NCBI GenBank assembly: GCA_964499445.1
Contig: CAZCLE010000002.1
Location: 30,785-94,784 of the forward strand
Origin: GCA-2688105 sp964499445
GTDB lineage: Bacteria; Chloroflexota; Dehalococcoidia; Dehalococcoidales; GCA-2688105
DNA: 64,000 nt
Reading direction: 5' to 3'
This document shows positions 1-8,550 of the stretch, piece by piece. The notes beneath the pieces were generated by a model. It made no database searches. It saw nothing but the letters and a program-made list of their open reading frames with translations, and was not told the DNA's origin. The translations under genes and the position numbers were made by a program. Positions within the stretch are counted from its first letter, which is position 1. The number at the start of each line of letters is the position of its first letter.

Positions 1-131
1 GTCTGTTTAGGGCTCAATATAGTAAATATCATCCCTTACCTATTACTTAACATTTTGTCACAATAGGGTTATTATAAACGCTGAAACTGGCATTGCCAGA
101 CTTTTGATGAGCAGGTAGAGGCAAAGCTGAG

Positions 132-1364
132 TTGAAGATAAAATTGATTACCCTGGCCAGTCTAGCATTAGTTTGTTTCCTTGGCGGAGGTTGTGCTCAT
201 TCCCTGGATTTCGATAATCGCCTGAGCTCAATCGTCGAACCATATAGCTTTAGTATTGTGGAATGGGAGTCAAGGGCTATATCACGGGAAGCAAATCAAT
301 GGCTTTTCGGTAAGGATGAAAAGATTGATGATGAAATCCACGTAGTCATGGAGTATTTCTCCTCTGGTGAGCGGATAAAAACCCTGGAATCCGAATTAGA
401 AGCCATCAATGCCGGTGAAGGGCAGGGCAACCCGACTTCAATCGAAGCCGAGCTAAATATATTACAAGAGCGAAGGATAGCTTTAAAGGAAATGGTGGAG
501 AGGATAATAGAGAAGCAGGTAAAAGAAACGCTGGTTCAAGAGGGCATCTTCCATCCAATAGATGAATACATAAGGTTAAAGGTTAGCTTTCCGCCAATAA
601 ATTTCAAGCTGGAGAAACCACCCCATTTGCTGGTGATTTCACCTAGGGAAAAAATAGAGAGCATGAGAGAAATTACCCTGCAGACGAACATTAGCCTGGA
701 GGAAATAGAGGGGATTGAATCCGAGGCTGATAAGTTAGGCGTCTCATCACTGGTGGTAGAACTCGGTGGTCTGGGAGCGACATATCCCAGCTTGGTTACC
801 ACTGACGCTGACCTGGAGTTTACTATTGATACGGCGACTGAGGAGTGGCTGCATCAATATCTGGTTTTCAAGCCGTTAGGTTTTCTATACTTACTGGATT
901 TAATCGGTGTGTCCAGAAATTATGAAATTGCCACCATAAATGAGACCTTAGCCAGTATGGTCAGCGATGAAATTGGGTCTATCGTATGCCAGAAATACTA
1001 CTCTCAGTATGAAAATAACGGTGCTCGCCAGAACCAGGAAGCAGAGGCAGGATTTGACTTCAACCGGGAAATGAGGGAGATAAGACGGGCGGTTGACAAT
1101 TACCTAGCCCAGGGAGAAATTGAGCAGGCTGAAGAATTTATGGAACAGAAACGGCAATATTTAGCTTCAAGGGGCTATTATATTAGGAAACTAAATCAAG
1201 CCTATTTTGCCTTTCACGGGACATATGCTGATGACCCAACCTCTATTAGCCCCATCGGGCTTGAGTTAAAGGAATTAAGAAGTCGGAGTGCCTCACTCAA
1301 GGATTTTCTAAATACGGTCGCCGCTATGACCAGCCGCCAGGACCTGATAGACAGCATCAAATAA
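132..1364 (+). CDS. Predicted lipoprotein of unknown function
   Basis: The 410-residue product starts at a TTG codon with a typical lipoprotein signal: Lys-rich N-terminus, a hydrophobic stretch (about residues 5-18) and the lipobox LGGGC with the acylated Cys near residue 21. It should therefore be anchored on the outer face of the membrane. The rest is mostly helical and charged, with coiled-coil-like segments near residues 75-130 and 300-345. I recognise no catalytic motif or known family. It is transcribed toward the minus-strand aconitase X pair and shares no operon with it. The start is moderately certain because it rests on the signal peptide. Confidence 0.7.
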   Translation: MKIKLITLASLALVCFLGGGCAHSLDFDNRLSSIVEPYSFSIVEWESRAISREANQWLFGKDEKIDDEIHVVMEYFSSGERIKTLESELEAINAGEGQGNPTSIEAELNILQERRIALKEMVERIIEKQVKETLVQEGIFHPIDEYIRLKVSFPPINFKLEKPPHLLVISPREKIESMREITLQTNISLEEIEGIESEADKLGVSSLVVELGGLGATYPSLVTTDADLEFTIDTATEEWLHQYLVFKPLGFLYLLDLIGVSRNYEIATINETLASMVSDEIGSIVCQKYYSQYENNGARQNQEAEAGFDFNREMREIRRAVDNYLAQGEIEQAEEFMEQKRQYLASRGYYIRKLNQAYFAFHGTYADDPTSISPIGLELKELRSRSASLKDFLNTVAAMTSRQDLIDSIK

Positions 1365-1378
1365 TCATAGCCATGTTC

Positions 1379-1783
1379 TTATTTTCCCACGACTTCAATG
1401 ATGCCGGCGGTGGCATCGACCTTTACATAATCCCCGGTTTTTATCAGCTCAAATACATTCTTCTCCGGTCTATCCACAGTAGGAATCTTGGTAATGATAA
1501 CCGCGCCCGATAAGATGGGCTCACTCTCCAGGCATATCATAGCCGCGGGTGCGTTATTGTTTTGTTTTGCCGCCCAGGCGGCAGAATCACCGGCACTGGA
1601 CCCCTTGCCGGTAGTGAACACAAACACCTTACCGACCAGGCTTGTACCCTCTAATTGGTGCCGCGGCATAGGAACCTTACCGGTAGCCGGGTCTAAATCA
1701 CCGAGGAAGGAGAACGGCCCGTTATAGACCACCGCTTCCCCTTCTGCCTTACCAGCGCTTATCATGTGAGCTTTTATTTCCAT
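1379..1783 (-). CDS. Aconitase X small (swivel) subunit, DUF126 family
   Basis: This 134-residue protein is the small swivel subunit of an aconitase X (AcnX) dehydratase. Family members work with a large [Fe-S] subunit as phosphomevalonate dehydratase in archaea or as hydroxyproline dehydratases in bacteria. Supporting features are the core around VYNGPFSFLGDLDP, the TTGKGSSAGD segment and the C-terminal TGDYVKVDA stretch, all shared with the second copy at 40620. I chose the ATG at 1783, preceded by GGAGAGAT, over the upstream ATG at 1804. It overlaps the end of the large-subunit gene by about 10 bases, so the two are co-translated. The substrate cannot be read from sequence. Confidence 0.85.
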   Translation of the reverse strand: MEIKAHMISAGKAEGEAVVYNGPFSFLGDLDPATGKVPMPRHQLEGTSLVGKVFVFTTGKGSSAGDSAAWAAKQNNNAPAAMICLESEPILSGAVIITKIPTVDRPEKNVFELIKTGDYVKVDATAGIIEVVGK

Positions 1784-3033
1784 TTTGGTATCTCTCCTTT
1801 CCATTTACCGGTGATGGCAGCATTGACGCATTCTTCGTCGGTACCAAAAAAGACTTTGACCTTGCTTACCGTGGCTAGGTAGTGAGCACTTCGGGCTGAG
1901 TTGGTAGCGGCGCTCTTCGCCTGCTTATCGCCGGCGATATCACTGCGGGTGAAGGGATTGTTTATAGATGGGCAGACACATTGGAAATACCCACCGGCTT
2001 TTTCGATAATGTCGGCCCAACCTTGCCGTCTGGCTAGAGCTTCAACCGGCGCTGAAGCTCCTATTATCATTGTGGTCTTGATTTTTTTGCCCTCTAATAA
2101 CTCGGCAACTCGACCTATCTCATCAATGGTGGCATGAGGGCAACCGAAAGCCACGTGCTCCACTATATCATTATCCCAGACGTTTAACCTTTCCCAGGTT
2201 TTGGTCATCTCCTGTTTCCCCACCTTTATCACCTGCTCAGGCCTCTTTTTCCCCAGAGCTGCCTCTAAGGTGGGAGCCTCCGGGGTAGTCCCTACTATAT
2301 GAGCCAGGGTTACTGCTCCTGATGTCGGCATTGAGACCACCAGTGCCCGGGCAAAATCGAAAGGAAGGTTAGACGGCAGCCCAGTTATCGCCACGGGTTT
2401 GAACCCGGGTATCTGGTCGCCAATGTAGTAGCCCAGGCAGTGATAATGAGGAATACCCCAATCGCTTATATCCAGACCATCCAGCTCCGCCAGGTGACTA
2501 GCATATCTATTCTCGGGCAATAGTATGCCCATCAGCGGTGTCCGTCCGCAGACCGCCGCCGCCAGGGAAATCAAAATACCCATCCTGTCTACCCTTGCCC
2601 CGAACAGGCTGTTATTGGTAACCTGCATACAACTGCCACCCATGGAGACGATATCACCCTTGCGTGGCATGATGCCAATGAGATACTCGGCACAGGTCTC
2701 GGTGCGCAGCCAGCCCAACTCCAAGTATTTCTTAAGCTTCTTCTCATGTGGGCCTAGCCAGTTGTCAGCCAGGGGTAGTCCCCATTTTTTCCATTCTTCG
2801 GGGTCGAAGGAAGGATGAGTGGTAACCCGGTGTGGTGTTTTTTTAACCCCCTCAGTCAAAAGGTCCCAGTAATCCACAGGAGAAAAATCGTAGCTAGTGT
2901 GAGCATAAGCGGTTTGAACCAGCTTTTCGGCATCGGCTGATTCGCCTAACTTTATTAATAGGTCTATAGACCTCTGTGTCCCGGGGCCATATTCCCCGGC
3001 CAGCATCCTTGTCTCTTCATCAGTGAGTAGCAT
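1774..3033 (-). CDS. Aconitase X large (catalytic) subunit, DUF521 family
   Basis: This 419-residue protein is the catalytic subunit of an AcnX-type dehydratase. It has the family's N-terminus (LTDEETRMLAGEYGPGTQ), the Cys-containing FGCPHATIDEI segment, a second Cys cluster (QCVCPS) near residue 355 that probably ligates the Fe-S cluster, and the C-terminal TNSARSAHY and CVNAAITGKW motifs. The ATG follows a good AAGGAGAG ribosome site. It is the first gene of a two-gene minus-strand unit with the small subunit. A second, divergent AcnX pair lies at 39345-41030. Whether this pair makes isoprenoid precursors or degrades a hydroxy acid is not decidable here. Confidence 0.88.
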   Translation of the reverse strand: MLLTDEETRMLAGEYGPGTQRSIDLLIKLGESADAEKLVQTAYAHTSYDFSPVDYWDLLTEGVKKTPHRVTTHPSFDPEEWKKWGLPLADNWLGPHEKKLKKYLELGWLRTETCAEYLIGIMPRKGDIVSMGGSCMQVTNNSLFGARVDRMGILISLAAAVCGRTPLMGILLPENRYASHLAELDGLDISDWGIPHYHCLGYYIGDQIPGFKPVAITGLPSNLPFDFARALVVSMPTSGAVTLAHIVGTTPEAPTLEAALGKKRPEQVIKVGKQEMTKTWERLNVWDNDIVEHVAFGCPHATIDEIGRVAELLEGKKIKTTMIIGASAPVEALARRQGWADIIEKAGGYFQCVCPSINNPFTRSDIAGDKQAKSAATNSARSAHYLATVSKVKVFFGTDEECVNAAITGKWKGEIPKWK

Positions 3034-3314
3034 GGTAACTCTCCTTTCCTCGCATTATGTTCGTTCGCATGATTAGCCACGCATTATACCACCCGCTCGT
3101 TATTAAGTTTTTGTTTCCTCTCAACCTTTTCCAGTATTGCCTATTCCAGCCGCTGCTCTGGGGTCTTCTTCTGGATGACGGCAGTCACGAAAACAACTGT
3201 AGCGCCTGGCTAGAGAAATGTCAACGGGTGCAGGGGTCAAAAGGGGGGAACTTTTAAGAATGGAGTTCCTACCACCTTATCATTTACCATAAAATTCGGT
3301 ATAGAGTCAACAAA
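3034..3314. other. Intergenic stretch with no recognised feature
   Basis: This gap separates the divergently transcribed aconitase X pair (minus) from the mtaA-like gene (plus). Apart from the ribosome site of the minus-strand gene at its left edge and the promoter at its right edge (listed separately), I see no gene, RNA or repeat here. Confidence 0.5.
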
Positions 3315-3358
3315 CTCCTGACAAGCTCTTGACAAACTTTTGACAAATCCCCTATAAT
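3315..3358 (+). promoter_or_regulatory. Promoter with three 11-bp TTGACAAA repeats
   Basis: Three consecutive 11-base units (CTCCTGACAAG, CTCTTGACAAA, CTTTTGACAAA) occupy 3315-3347. The middle one supplies a TTGACA box at 3329-3334, 18 bases before a perfect TATAAT at 3353-3358. Transcription would start near 3365 and read into the mtaA-like gene. The one-helical-turn spacing suggests either stacked -35 options or a regulator site. Confidence 0.65.
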
Positions 3359-3403
3359 TACGGAAAGGTCAAGGATTTCCAACATCAAGTAAGGAGAGTT
3401 AAC

Positions 3404-4411
3404 ATAAACGCTAAAGAACGTGTGATGGCGGTATTGAACCGTCAAAAACCGGACCGTATGCCCTGCTTTACTGCCAACTCGACTATAACCTACGACCAAA
3501 TGGAAAAGGTGGGCGCCTTCTGGCCGGAAGGGCATGAAAAGGCAGAAGCCATGGCTAAACAGGCTATGGCTGCCTATACCGTACTAGGCTTTGATGTGGT
3601 AAGGGCCCCCTTCTGTCAGACCATGGAGGCTGAGGCTCTTGGTTGTCCCATAAAGTCCGGCGGCGAGAAAGGTATCCCCGGTATGGCACATCCAGAGGCA
3701 TATTCACTAGATGATACCCCGGTGATTCCCGACGACTTTCTGTCACGGGGGAGAATACCGGAACTACTCAAGGCAATTACAATAATGAAGAAGGAACTGG
3801 GGGATGAGGTACTCATTGAGGGTGGAATTATCGGACCCTTCTCCATTGCCGCTTCTATGTTAGGGGTGACAAAAACACTGAAAGCTACCGTTAAGGCACC
3901 GGATAAGCTTCTCCCCTTCCTGGATGTAGCCGAAAGGGCAGGAACCATGTTAGCCCATGCCCTTATTGATGCCGGCGCCGACATCATCTCCAATGAGGAT
4001 ATGAGTGCTTCTCCCGCTATTATAATGCCTAATAGTTACCATGACTTGGTATATGAATTCCAAGTCAAGCAGTTTGCGGAGATAAAGGTTCCCAAGATAC
4101 TTCATATCTGTGGTGACGTGGGGCAGACCATAGAGTGGGAGGCGAAGAGCGGCCCCGAAATTTTGAGTATAGAACCTGCCACTGACCTAAAGAAAGCCAG
4201 AGAAAAAGTTGGAGAGAAGCCCATCTTTATGGGCGGGGTAGACACGGCTAATGTATTGTTTATGAAAGATGTAGAAACAGTAAAAGCGGAATGCAGAAAG
4301 TCTATAGAGGCGGGTATTCAGATATTGGCTCCGGGCTGCGCCGTAGCCCCGGGTACACCCATAGAAAACCTTATGGCTATGGTGGAAGTAGCCAAAAGTT
4401 ATACAAGTTAA
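3404..4411 (+). CDS. Methylcobalamin methyltransferase, UroD fold (MtaA/MtbA-like)
   Basis: This is a UroD-superfamily methyltransferase of about 335 residues. Relatives carry methyl groups between a corrinoid protein and a thiol or other acceptor. The zinc motif His-X-Cys...Cys is present as H234, C236 and C312 (segments LHICGD and APGCAVAP). The ORF has an ATG at 3422, but the AAGGAG ribosome site at 3391-3396 sits before an in-frame ATA at 3404. Starting there gives NAKERVMAVLNRQKPDRMP, which aligns with the SRERVL...DRIP N-termini of the paralogues at 16720 and 18027. I therefore favour an ATA start. It lies upstream of mtaB and mtaC, but a separate promoter array divides them. The acceptor is unknown because coenzyme M is not expected in a bacterium of this type. 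Confidence 0.82.
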   Translation: MNAKERVMAVLNRQKPDRMPCFTANSTITYDQMEKVGAFWPEGHEKAEAMAKQAMAAYTVLGFDVVRAPFCQTMEAEALGCPIKSGGEKGIPGMAHPEAYSLDDTPVIPDDFLSRGRIPELLKAITIMKKELGDEVLIEGGIIGPFSIAASMLGVTKTLKATVKAPDKLLPFLDVAERAGTMLAHALIDAGADIISNEDMSASPAIIMPNSYHDLVYEFQVKQFAEIKVPKILHICGDVGQTIEWEAKSGPEILSIEPATDLKKAREKVGEKPIFMGGVDTANVLFMKDVETVKAECRKSIEAGIQILAPGCAVAPGTPIENLMAMVEVAKSYTS

Positions 4412-4698
4412 TCAAAACCTTCACCGGTTTTGCCGAGATTAATTTATTGATAATCTATAATAACATTGCCAGAAGGAGGTAAGGCAGGGAAAAGAAGAGT
4501 ATAAAGCGTGGGTCAAAAATACATGACTAAACCGGTAAGTTGACCTGTATATTAAGAATAGCAATGGCTATAATGTCTATATAGAACCCAGGTAAACGTG
4601 CTCTAATATATAATAAGAAACAAGAAGAATTTTGGACATAGTCTACAGGTAGTAAAAAGATTTTTGAGCAGAAAGGTATCATGTAGGCGAAAACCTTA

Positions 4699-4758
4699 AG
4701 CGGATTTTTGGGTTATTAAGTACTTTAATATTTAGTACTTAGTTTACATAAATCCGCT
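4699..4758. other. Nested inverted repeat between mtaA-like gene and mtaB
   Basis: AGCGGATTT (4699-4707) pairs with AAATCCGCT (4750-4758), and inside it TAAGTAC (4717-4723) pairs with GTACTTA (4735-4741). No clear T-run follows, so this is either a weak terminator for the upstream gene or a protein-binding site. The remaining bases 4412-4698 show no gene. Confidence 0.45.
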
Positions 4759-4787
4759 CGTTGTTTATTATGGGCCAGAATAATGGC

Positions 4788-4950
4788 TTGACAAAAATTT
4801 AAGATGTGGTAAAGTAATATACAATTCGCCATCTGACAAAGAATTGAAATGTGGTAGAGTAATATAAAATTAGCCACTTGACAAAAAACTGAGGTATGGT
4901 AAAATAGCGCACAATTTGCCGCTTAACAAAAAACTGAGGTGTGACAGGTT
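4788..4950 (+). promoter_or_regulatory. Tandem array of promoter-like 45-bp repeats before mtaB
   Basis: A 45-base unit repeats with exact periodicity. Its -35-like boxes are at 4788 (TTGACA), 4833 (CTGACA), 4878 (TTGACA) and 4923 (TTAACA). Each is followed 16 bases later by a -10-like box: TAAAGT at 4810, TAGAGT at 4855, TAAAAT at 4900 and CAGGTT at 4945. The first three could be active sigma-70 promoters and the last is decayed. All read toward mtaB, leaving a leader of up to 245 bases. Confidence 0.7.
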
Positions 4951-5061
4951 AACATAAGTTTATTCTCTAAAGCCATAATTAAACACGAAAGGAGGTGATA
5001 CCCAAGAAGATAAATTTAAAGATAAATAGGAGCAAGCTATTTATTAAAAAGGAGGAAAAAA

Positions 5062-6444
5062 ATGGCTAGAAAACCAACTACTGCAATGGCATATAAGAGC
5101 GGCGATGAGATGATTTTCGGAACTACCAAGTTCCCGGTTACCAGCAAGAGGGGAATTAAGTACGGTGGAGGCTATGTCCATCCTACGATAAAACCTCATC
5201 CCAGACCGGGCACCGAAAAGACCAAGAAGACCCTGATGCGGGAGTATGAAAAGATGAACTTCGATGCCCTGGAAAGAATGGTCATCGTGGGACATCCTAC
5301 TCTTGTGGTCGAGAATGAGCACGTCTTCCAGATGACTCATACCCCCGACTGGGGTGCCGATATCGCCGCCCTGACAGCTAGGATGATGGACGATTTGCAG
5401 GCTAAATATGGGCTGAAGTCCGCTTATACGGCGACTATAGCCGACCTGCGCAGGCCAGAGAGCGTACACATGCGGACAAGCGATTATACCAAGGAAATCA
5501 TTGAATCCTTTAAGGCGTGCTCCAAGTATGCCGACCATGTTTCCATTGAGTCCATGGGTGGTAAGGAAGTATTTGACTATGCCCTCATCCGCCAGGATAT
5601 GGCGGGTATTTTATTTGGCATAGGTTATCTGGGCTCTAGAGACATGGAGTGGATGTGGGACCAGATTGTGGCTATTTGTAAGCAGAATAACTGCATTCCC
5701 GGCGGGGACACCAACTGCTCAGAGGCTAACACTGCCATGTTCATGGCAGGGGGTATGACATCCAAGGATGTGCCTCATGTATATGCCGCTCTAGCCCGTG
5801 CTATTTCGGCGGCAAGGACTATGGTAGCCTATGAGTGTGGTGCTACTGGACCTACCAAGGACTGTGCCTATGAGGATCCCATTGTCAAAGCCATGACTGG
5901 AGTTCCTATCACCACCGAGGGCAAAACTAGTGCTTGCGGGCACTCCGACTTGGCCAGCAACCTGATTGCTGCCGTATGTGACCTTTGGAGCAACGAGGCC
6001 GTGGAATATCACGATATGTTCGGTGCTACCACTACCTCGGTCTTCGCCGAGATACTCGGTTATGATTGCGCTCAGTTCAACTGCGCCATCGACTTGGGTT
6101 TGGCGAAAGAGATGCAAACTATCCTGGTCAACTCTGACGCATATCGGGATTCCCACAGCCTGATTCTGGTGCCCGATAATGCCTGGGCGATAGGTAACGC
6201 CATCGTCAGCAACACGGCTAAGGGATACTACACCAGAGCCAGAGCCGGAGCCATGAAGGCAGGTAGTATCATCCTGGCTGATGCCAAGATGAAATTGACC
6301 GCCTTTGAAAAAGATGCCCTAGAGGATGCAATGAAGCAGATGGAGGCTCTGCCCGAGGATGAAGGAACCTTTGTCGATATGTGTATGAAGAAATACACGA
6401 AGTTAGTGCCAGGCTTTAATCCTGATTCCTATGGATTGAAATAG
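5062..6444 (+). CDS. mtaB: Methanol:corrinoid methyltransferase MtaB
   Basis: This 460-residue protein is MtaB, the zinc enzyme that activates methanol and methylates the Co(I) corrinoid of MtaC. The predicted zinc ligands are E163 (SIESMGG), C219 (GGDTNCSEANTAM) and C268 (CGATGPTKDCAYE). These fall one residue before the Glu164, Cys220 and Cys269 described for Methanosarcina barkeri MtaB, and the length also matches. The start ATG has an ideal AAAGGAGG site. It is followed by mtaC and a CobW-type gene in the same direction, and preceded by the tandem promoter array, which implies high or multiply controlled expression. In a bacterium it would feed methyl groups to tetrahydrofolate. Confidence 0.93.
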   Translation: MARKPTTAMAYKSGDEMIFGTTKFPVTSKRGIKYGGGYVHPTIKPHPRPGTEKTKKTLMREYEKMNFDALERMVIVGHPTLVVENEHVFQMTHTPDWGADIAALTARMMDDLQAKYGLKSAYTATIADLRRPESVHMRTSDYTKEIIESFKACSKYADHVSIESMGGKEVFDYALIRQDMAGILFGIGYLGSRDMEWMWDQIVAICKQNNCIPGGDTNCSEANTAMFMAGGMTSKDVPHVYAALARAISAARTMVAYECGATGPTKDCAYEDPIVKAMTGVPITTEGKTSACGHSDLASNLIAAVCDLWSNEAVEYHDMFGATTTSVFAEILGYDCAQFNCAIDLGLAKEMQTILVNSDAYRDSHSLILVPDNAWAIGNAIVSNTAKGYYTRARAGAMKAGSIILADAKMKLTAFEKDALEDAMKQMEALPEDEGTFVDMCMKKYTKLVPGFNPDSYGLK

Positions 6445-6582
6445 AAGTAGAGGACATTAGAAACATTGGTTCTGGGCCCACCCGGTAAAACTTTTGGTTA
6501 TGTGAAAGTAGTCAAAAAGAAGCAGAATTAGGGGTGGCTTTCCTAGAATCACTTAGAATCAATTGATAAAAAGGAGGGAAGC

Positions 6583-7332
6583 ATGAAATTCTTGGCTGAT
6601 TATTCTAATATTTTCAGACGCTACGACCTTGAGACTGAGGTGAAAAAGGAAGCGGCACGTAAAATCTCCAGTGACGCTGCTTTACAAGGGGTTGGCACTT
6701 TAGTTGTTGAAGGCGAAGCGGAAGACATTGAGCCAGCAGTCAAAAAGGCATTAGAGTCCAAAGACCCCATGACTGTTATTACTGATGGACTTATCGCTGG
6801 CATGAATGAAGTGAGCCGTCTGTGGGATGAGGGCGTTTATTTTCTGCCCCAGGTTATTCTGGCCGCGGATGCCATGAACGCCGGCATCGTCCTATGCGAG
6901 AAGAAGATGGGCAAGCCCATGGCGAGGAAGGGTAAAGTGGTTACCCACACTGCTGAGGGTGATATTCACGACATCGGTCAGATTATCGCCAACGCCCTTT
7001 TCAATGCTGGTGGTTTTGAAGTTATCAATCTGGGGTGTGATTGTCCGGTAGATACGGTTGTAGCCACAGTTAAGAAGGAGAAACCGCTTCTGGTTACCGG
7101 AACAGCCCTGATGACCACCACTATGACTGCTTTTCCGAAGATTTGCCACCAGCTTCAGGAAGCGGGGATAAACACCCCCTTTATCAGTGCTGGGGGAGCA
7201 GTCGCCGAAGAATGGTCAACCTCTTTTCCGCTGAGTATTTGGGGCAAAGAGGATTCCCAGTCAGTGCCACTGGCTGAAGATGCCCTAGGCGGTATGAGTT
7301 GGGAGGATATGCGGTCAAAGTGGAACGGATAA
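6583..7332 (+). CDS. mtaC: Methanol-specific corrinoid protein MtaC
   Basis: This 249-residue corrinoid protein accepts the methyl group from MtaB. It has an N-terminal helical cap (about residues 40-110) and a C-terminal B12-binding Rossmann domain. The D-x-H-x-x-G motif is D127-I-H129-D-I-G132, where H129 is the lower axial cobalt ligand. The sequence MTTTMTAFPKI is also typical of the family. A strong AAAGGAGG ribosome site precedes the ATG. Its place directly after mtaB, with a 138-base gap and no clear terminator, fits the usual mtaBC order. The family match is stronger to MtaC than to MttC/MtbC, as judged by the partner gene. Confidence 0.92.
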   Translation: MKFLADYSNIFRRYDLETEVKKEAARKISSDAALQGVGTLVVEGEAEDIEPAVKKALESKDPMTVITDGLIAGMNEVSRLWDEGVYFLPQVILAADAMNAGIVLCEKKMGKPMARKGKVVTHTAEGDIHDIGQIIANALFNAGGFEVINLGCDCPVDTVVATVKKEKPLLVTGTALMTTTMTAFPKICHQLQEAGINTPFISAGGAVAEEWSTSFPLSIWGKEDSQSVPLAEDALGGMSWEDMRSKWNG

Positions 7333-7353
7333 CGAGATAAAGAAAGGCAGAGG

Positions 7354-8334
7354 ATGATTGCAGATATTATCTTTGGTTTCTTAGGTTCCGGCAAAACCAC
7401 TGTTATCGCCAATATCCTTAAGGAATGGGGGCGGGATGAAAAAATTGTAGTGTTGGTAAATGAGTTCGGCGAGGTGGGCATAGATGGGGACCTGTTAGCC
7501 AGTCAGCACGGTGATGTAGTAGAAATGCCCGCCGGCTGTATCTGCTGCACCCTTCAAGTGGACTTTAGACGCCAAATGCTGGAGATAAGTGAAACCATCA
7601 ATCCGCAGAGGGTACTAATTGAGCCCACTGGTGTAGCTCAAATAACCCAAATAATGTACATCATACACGCCGAATTATTCAAGGATAGAATCGAAGAAAT
7701 CCATAATATCCTGATTACCGATGCTACCAATTTCATCAATTTTTATCGGCTCAACCGAAATTTCGTTGAGTCGCAGGTAAAAAATGCACATGTGGTCTTG
7801 CTGAACAAATGCGATAGAGTCAAAAAAATACAAGCCGAGGTTACCAAAAACGCTATATCTGCAATCAATCCTCAAGTTCCTGTTCTTTTGACTGAGTTTG
7901 GGGCAGTGGAGTGGGGCGAATACAAATCAGCCCTCTCCGCTGTCCCTTGTTTGTCAGCGGATTTTGAAGCGGAACCGTCTTCCCCGACAGGGGAAGTTGA
8001 AGAAGAGGGACTTATCCATCTCCACGAGGAGGAAGATACATTAGGCTATGAATCTTTTGGTTGTACTTATGAACTTTCTTTTGATAGGCAGGAACTGGAA
8101 AAGCTGTTTCAAGAGTTGTTAAATTCTACCCTTTTGGGCGAGGAAATAGTTAGAGCCAAAGGAATATTCAGGGTAGATAACAAATGGGTAGTGGGACAAC
8201 TCGCCTCAGGAGAAGTTTCCTGGCAAGAAGTTAAAGGTGTCAAACAGAGTAAAATCTCAATAGTCGGGAGAAACCTAAAAAGGGAACTGATTGGGACCGC
8301 GGTCAACCGATGTTTAGCCGGGATTAGCGGTTAG
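7354..8334 (+). CDS. CobW-family (G3E) P-loop GTPase
   Basis: This 326-residue protein is a G3E GTPase of the CobW/COG0523 type, a metal chaperone or enzyme-maturation family. Visible motifs are the P-loop GFLGSGKTT near residue 8, NEFGEVGID near residue 37, the metal-binding GCICC near residue 65 and the base-recognition NKCD near residue 149. A C-terminal CobW_C-like domain follows from about residue 225. It lies 21 bases after mtaC and is probably co-transcribed. The context suggests a role in loading zinc or cobalamin into the MtaBC system, but that is inference. Confidence 0.85.
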   Translation: MIADIIFGFLGSGKTTVIANILKEWGRDEKIVVLVNEFGEVGIDGDLLASQHGDVVEMPAGCICCTLQVDFRRQMLEISETINPQRVLIEPTGVAQITQIMYIIHAELFKDRIEEIHNILITDATNFINFYRLNRNFVESQVKNAHVVLLNKCDRVKKIQAEVTKNAISAINPQVPVLLTEFGAVEWGEYKSALSAVPCLSADFEAEPSSPTGEVEEEGLIHLHEEEDTLGYESFGCTYELSFDRQELEKLFQELLNSTLLGEEIVRAKGIFRVDNKWVVGQLASGEVSWQEVKGVKQSKISIVGRNLKRELIGTAVNRCLAGISG

Positions 8335-8391
8335 AAGGTCATTTCCTAATCTGTTACCACTCTGTGTTGCCGACGGGATAGGAGCGGCAAG

Positions 8392-8438
8392 CTTGCTCGG
8401 AGGAATCTTTAGAGGATTCAAAGCAAAGTTCGAGCAAG
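8392..8438 (+). other. Hairpin after the CobW gene
   Basis: CTTGCTCG (8392-8399) pairs with CGAGCAAG (8431-8438), enclosing a smaller GAATC/GATTC stem (8403-8407 with 8415-8419). It lacks a T-run, so it could be a weak terminator, a processing site or part of the leader of the next gene. Confidence 0.4.
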
Positions 8439-8466
8439 GACAGGGTTGTTTATTATAAGTACTCAG

Positions 8467-8529
8467 TTGGATTGAGGTTCGTCACTGGTTTGGAATTGAA
8501 AGTCAAGTGACATAAAATTTTCAATCCAA
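8467..8529 (+). promoter_or_regulatory. Structured leader upstream of amiS/ureI-like gene
   Basis: TTGGATTGA (8467-8475) pairs with TCAATCCAA (8521-8529). Nested inside it, GTCAC (8481-8485) pairs with GTGAC (8507-8511). The outer stem ends just before the AAAGGAGGG ribosome site of the channel gene, so folding could affect translation. I do not recognise a known riboswitch class. Confidence 0.4.
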
Positions 8530-8550
8530 CAAGAAAAGGAGGGAAGGAAA

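Noticed and set aside
4995..5069. A 24-codon GTG-start leader ORF that ends inside the mtaB start, next to a long anti-16S-like AAAGGAGGTGAT
   Set aside because: The GTG is part of the ribosome-site sequence itself, so there is no room for initiation. The strong match may be a leftover site or chance.
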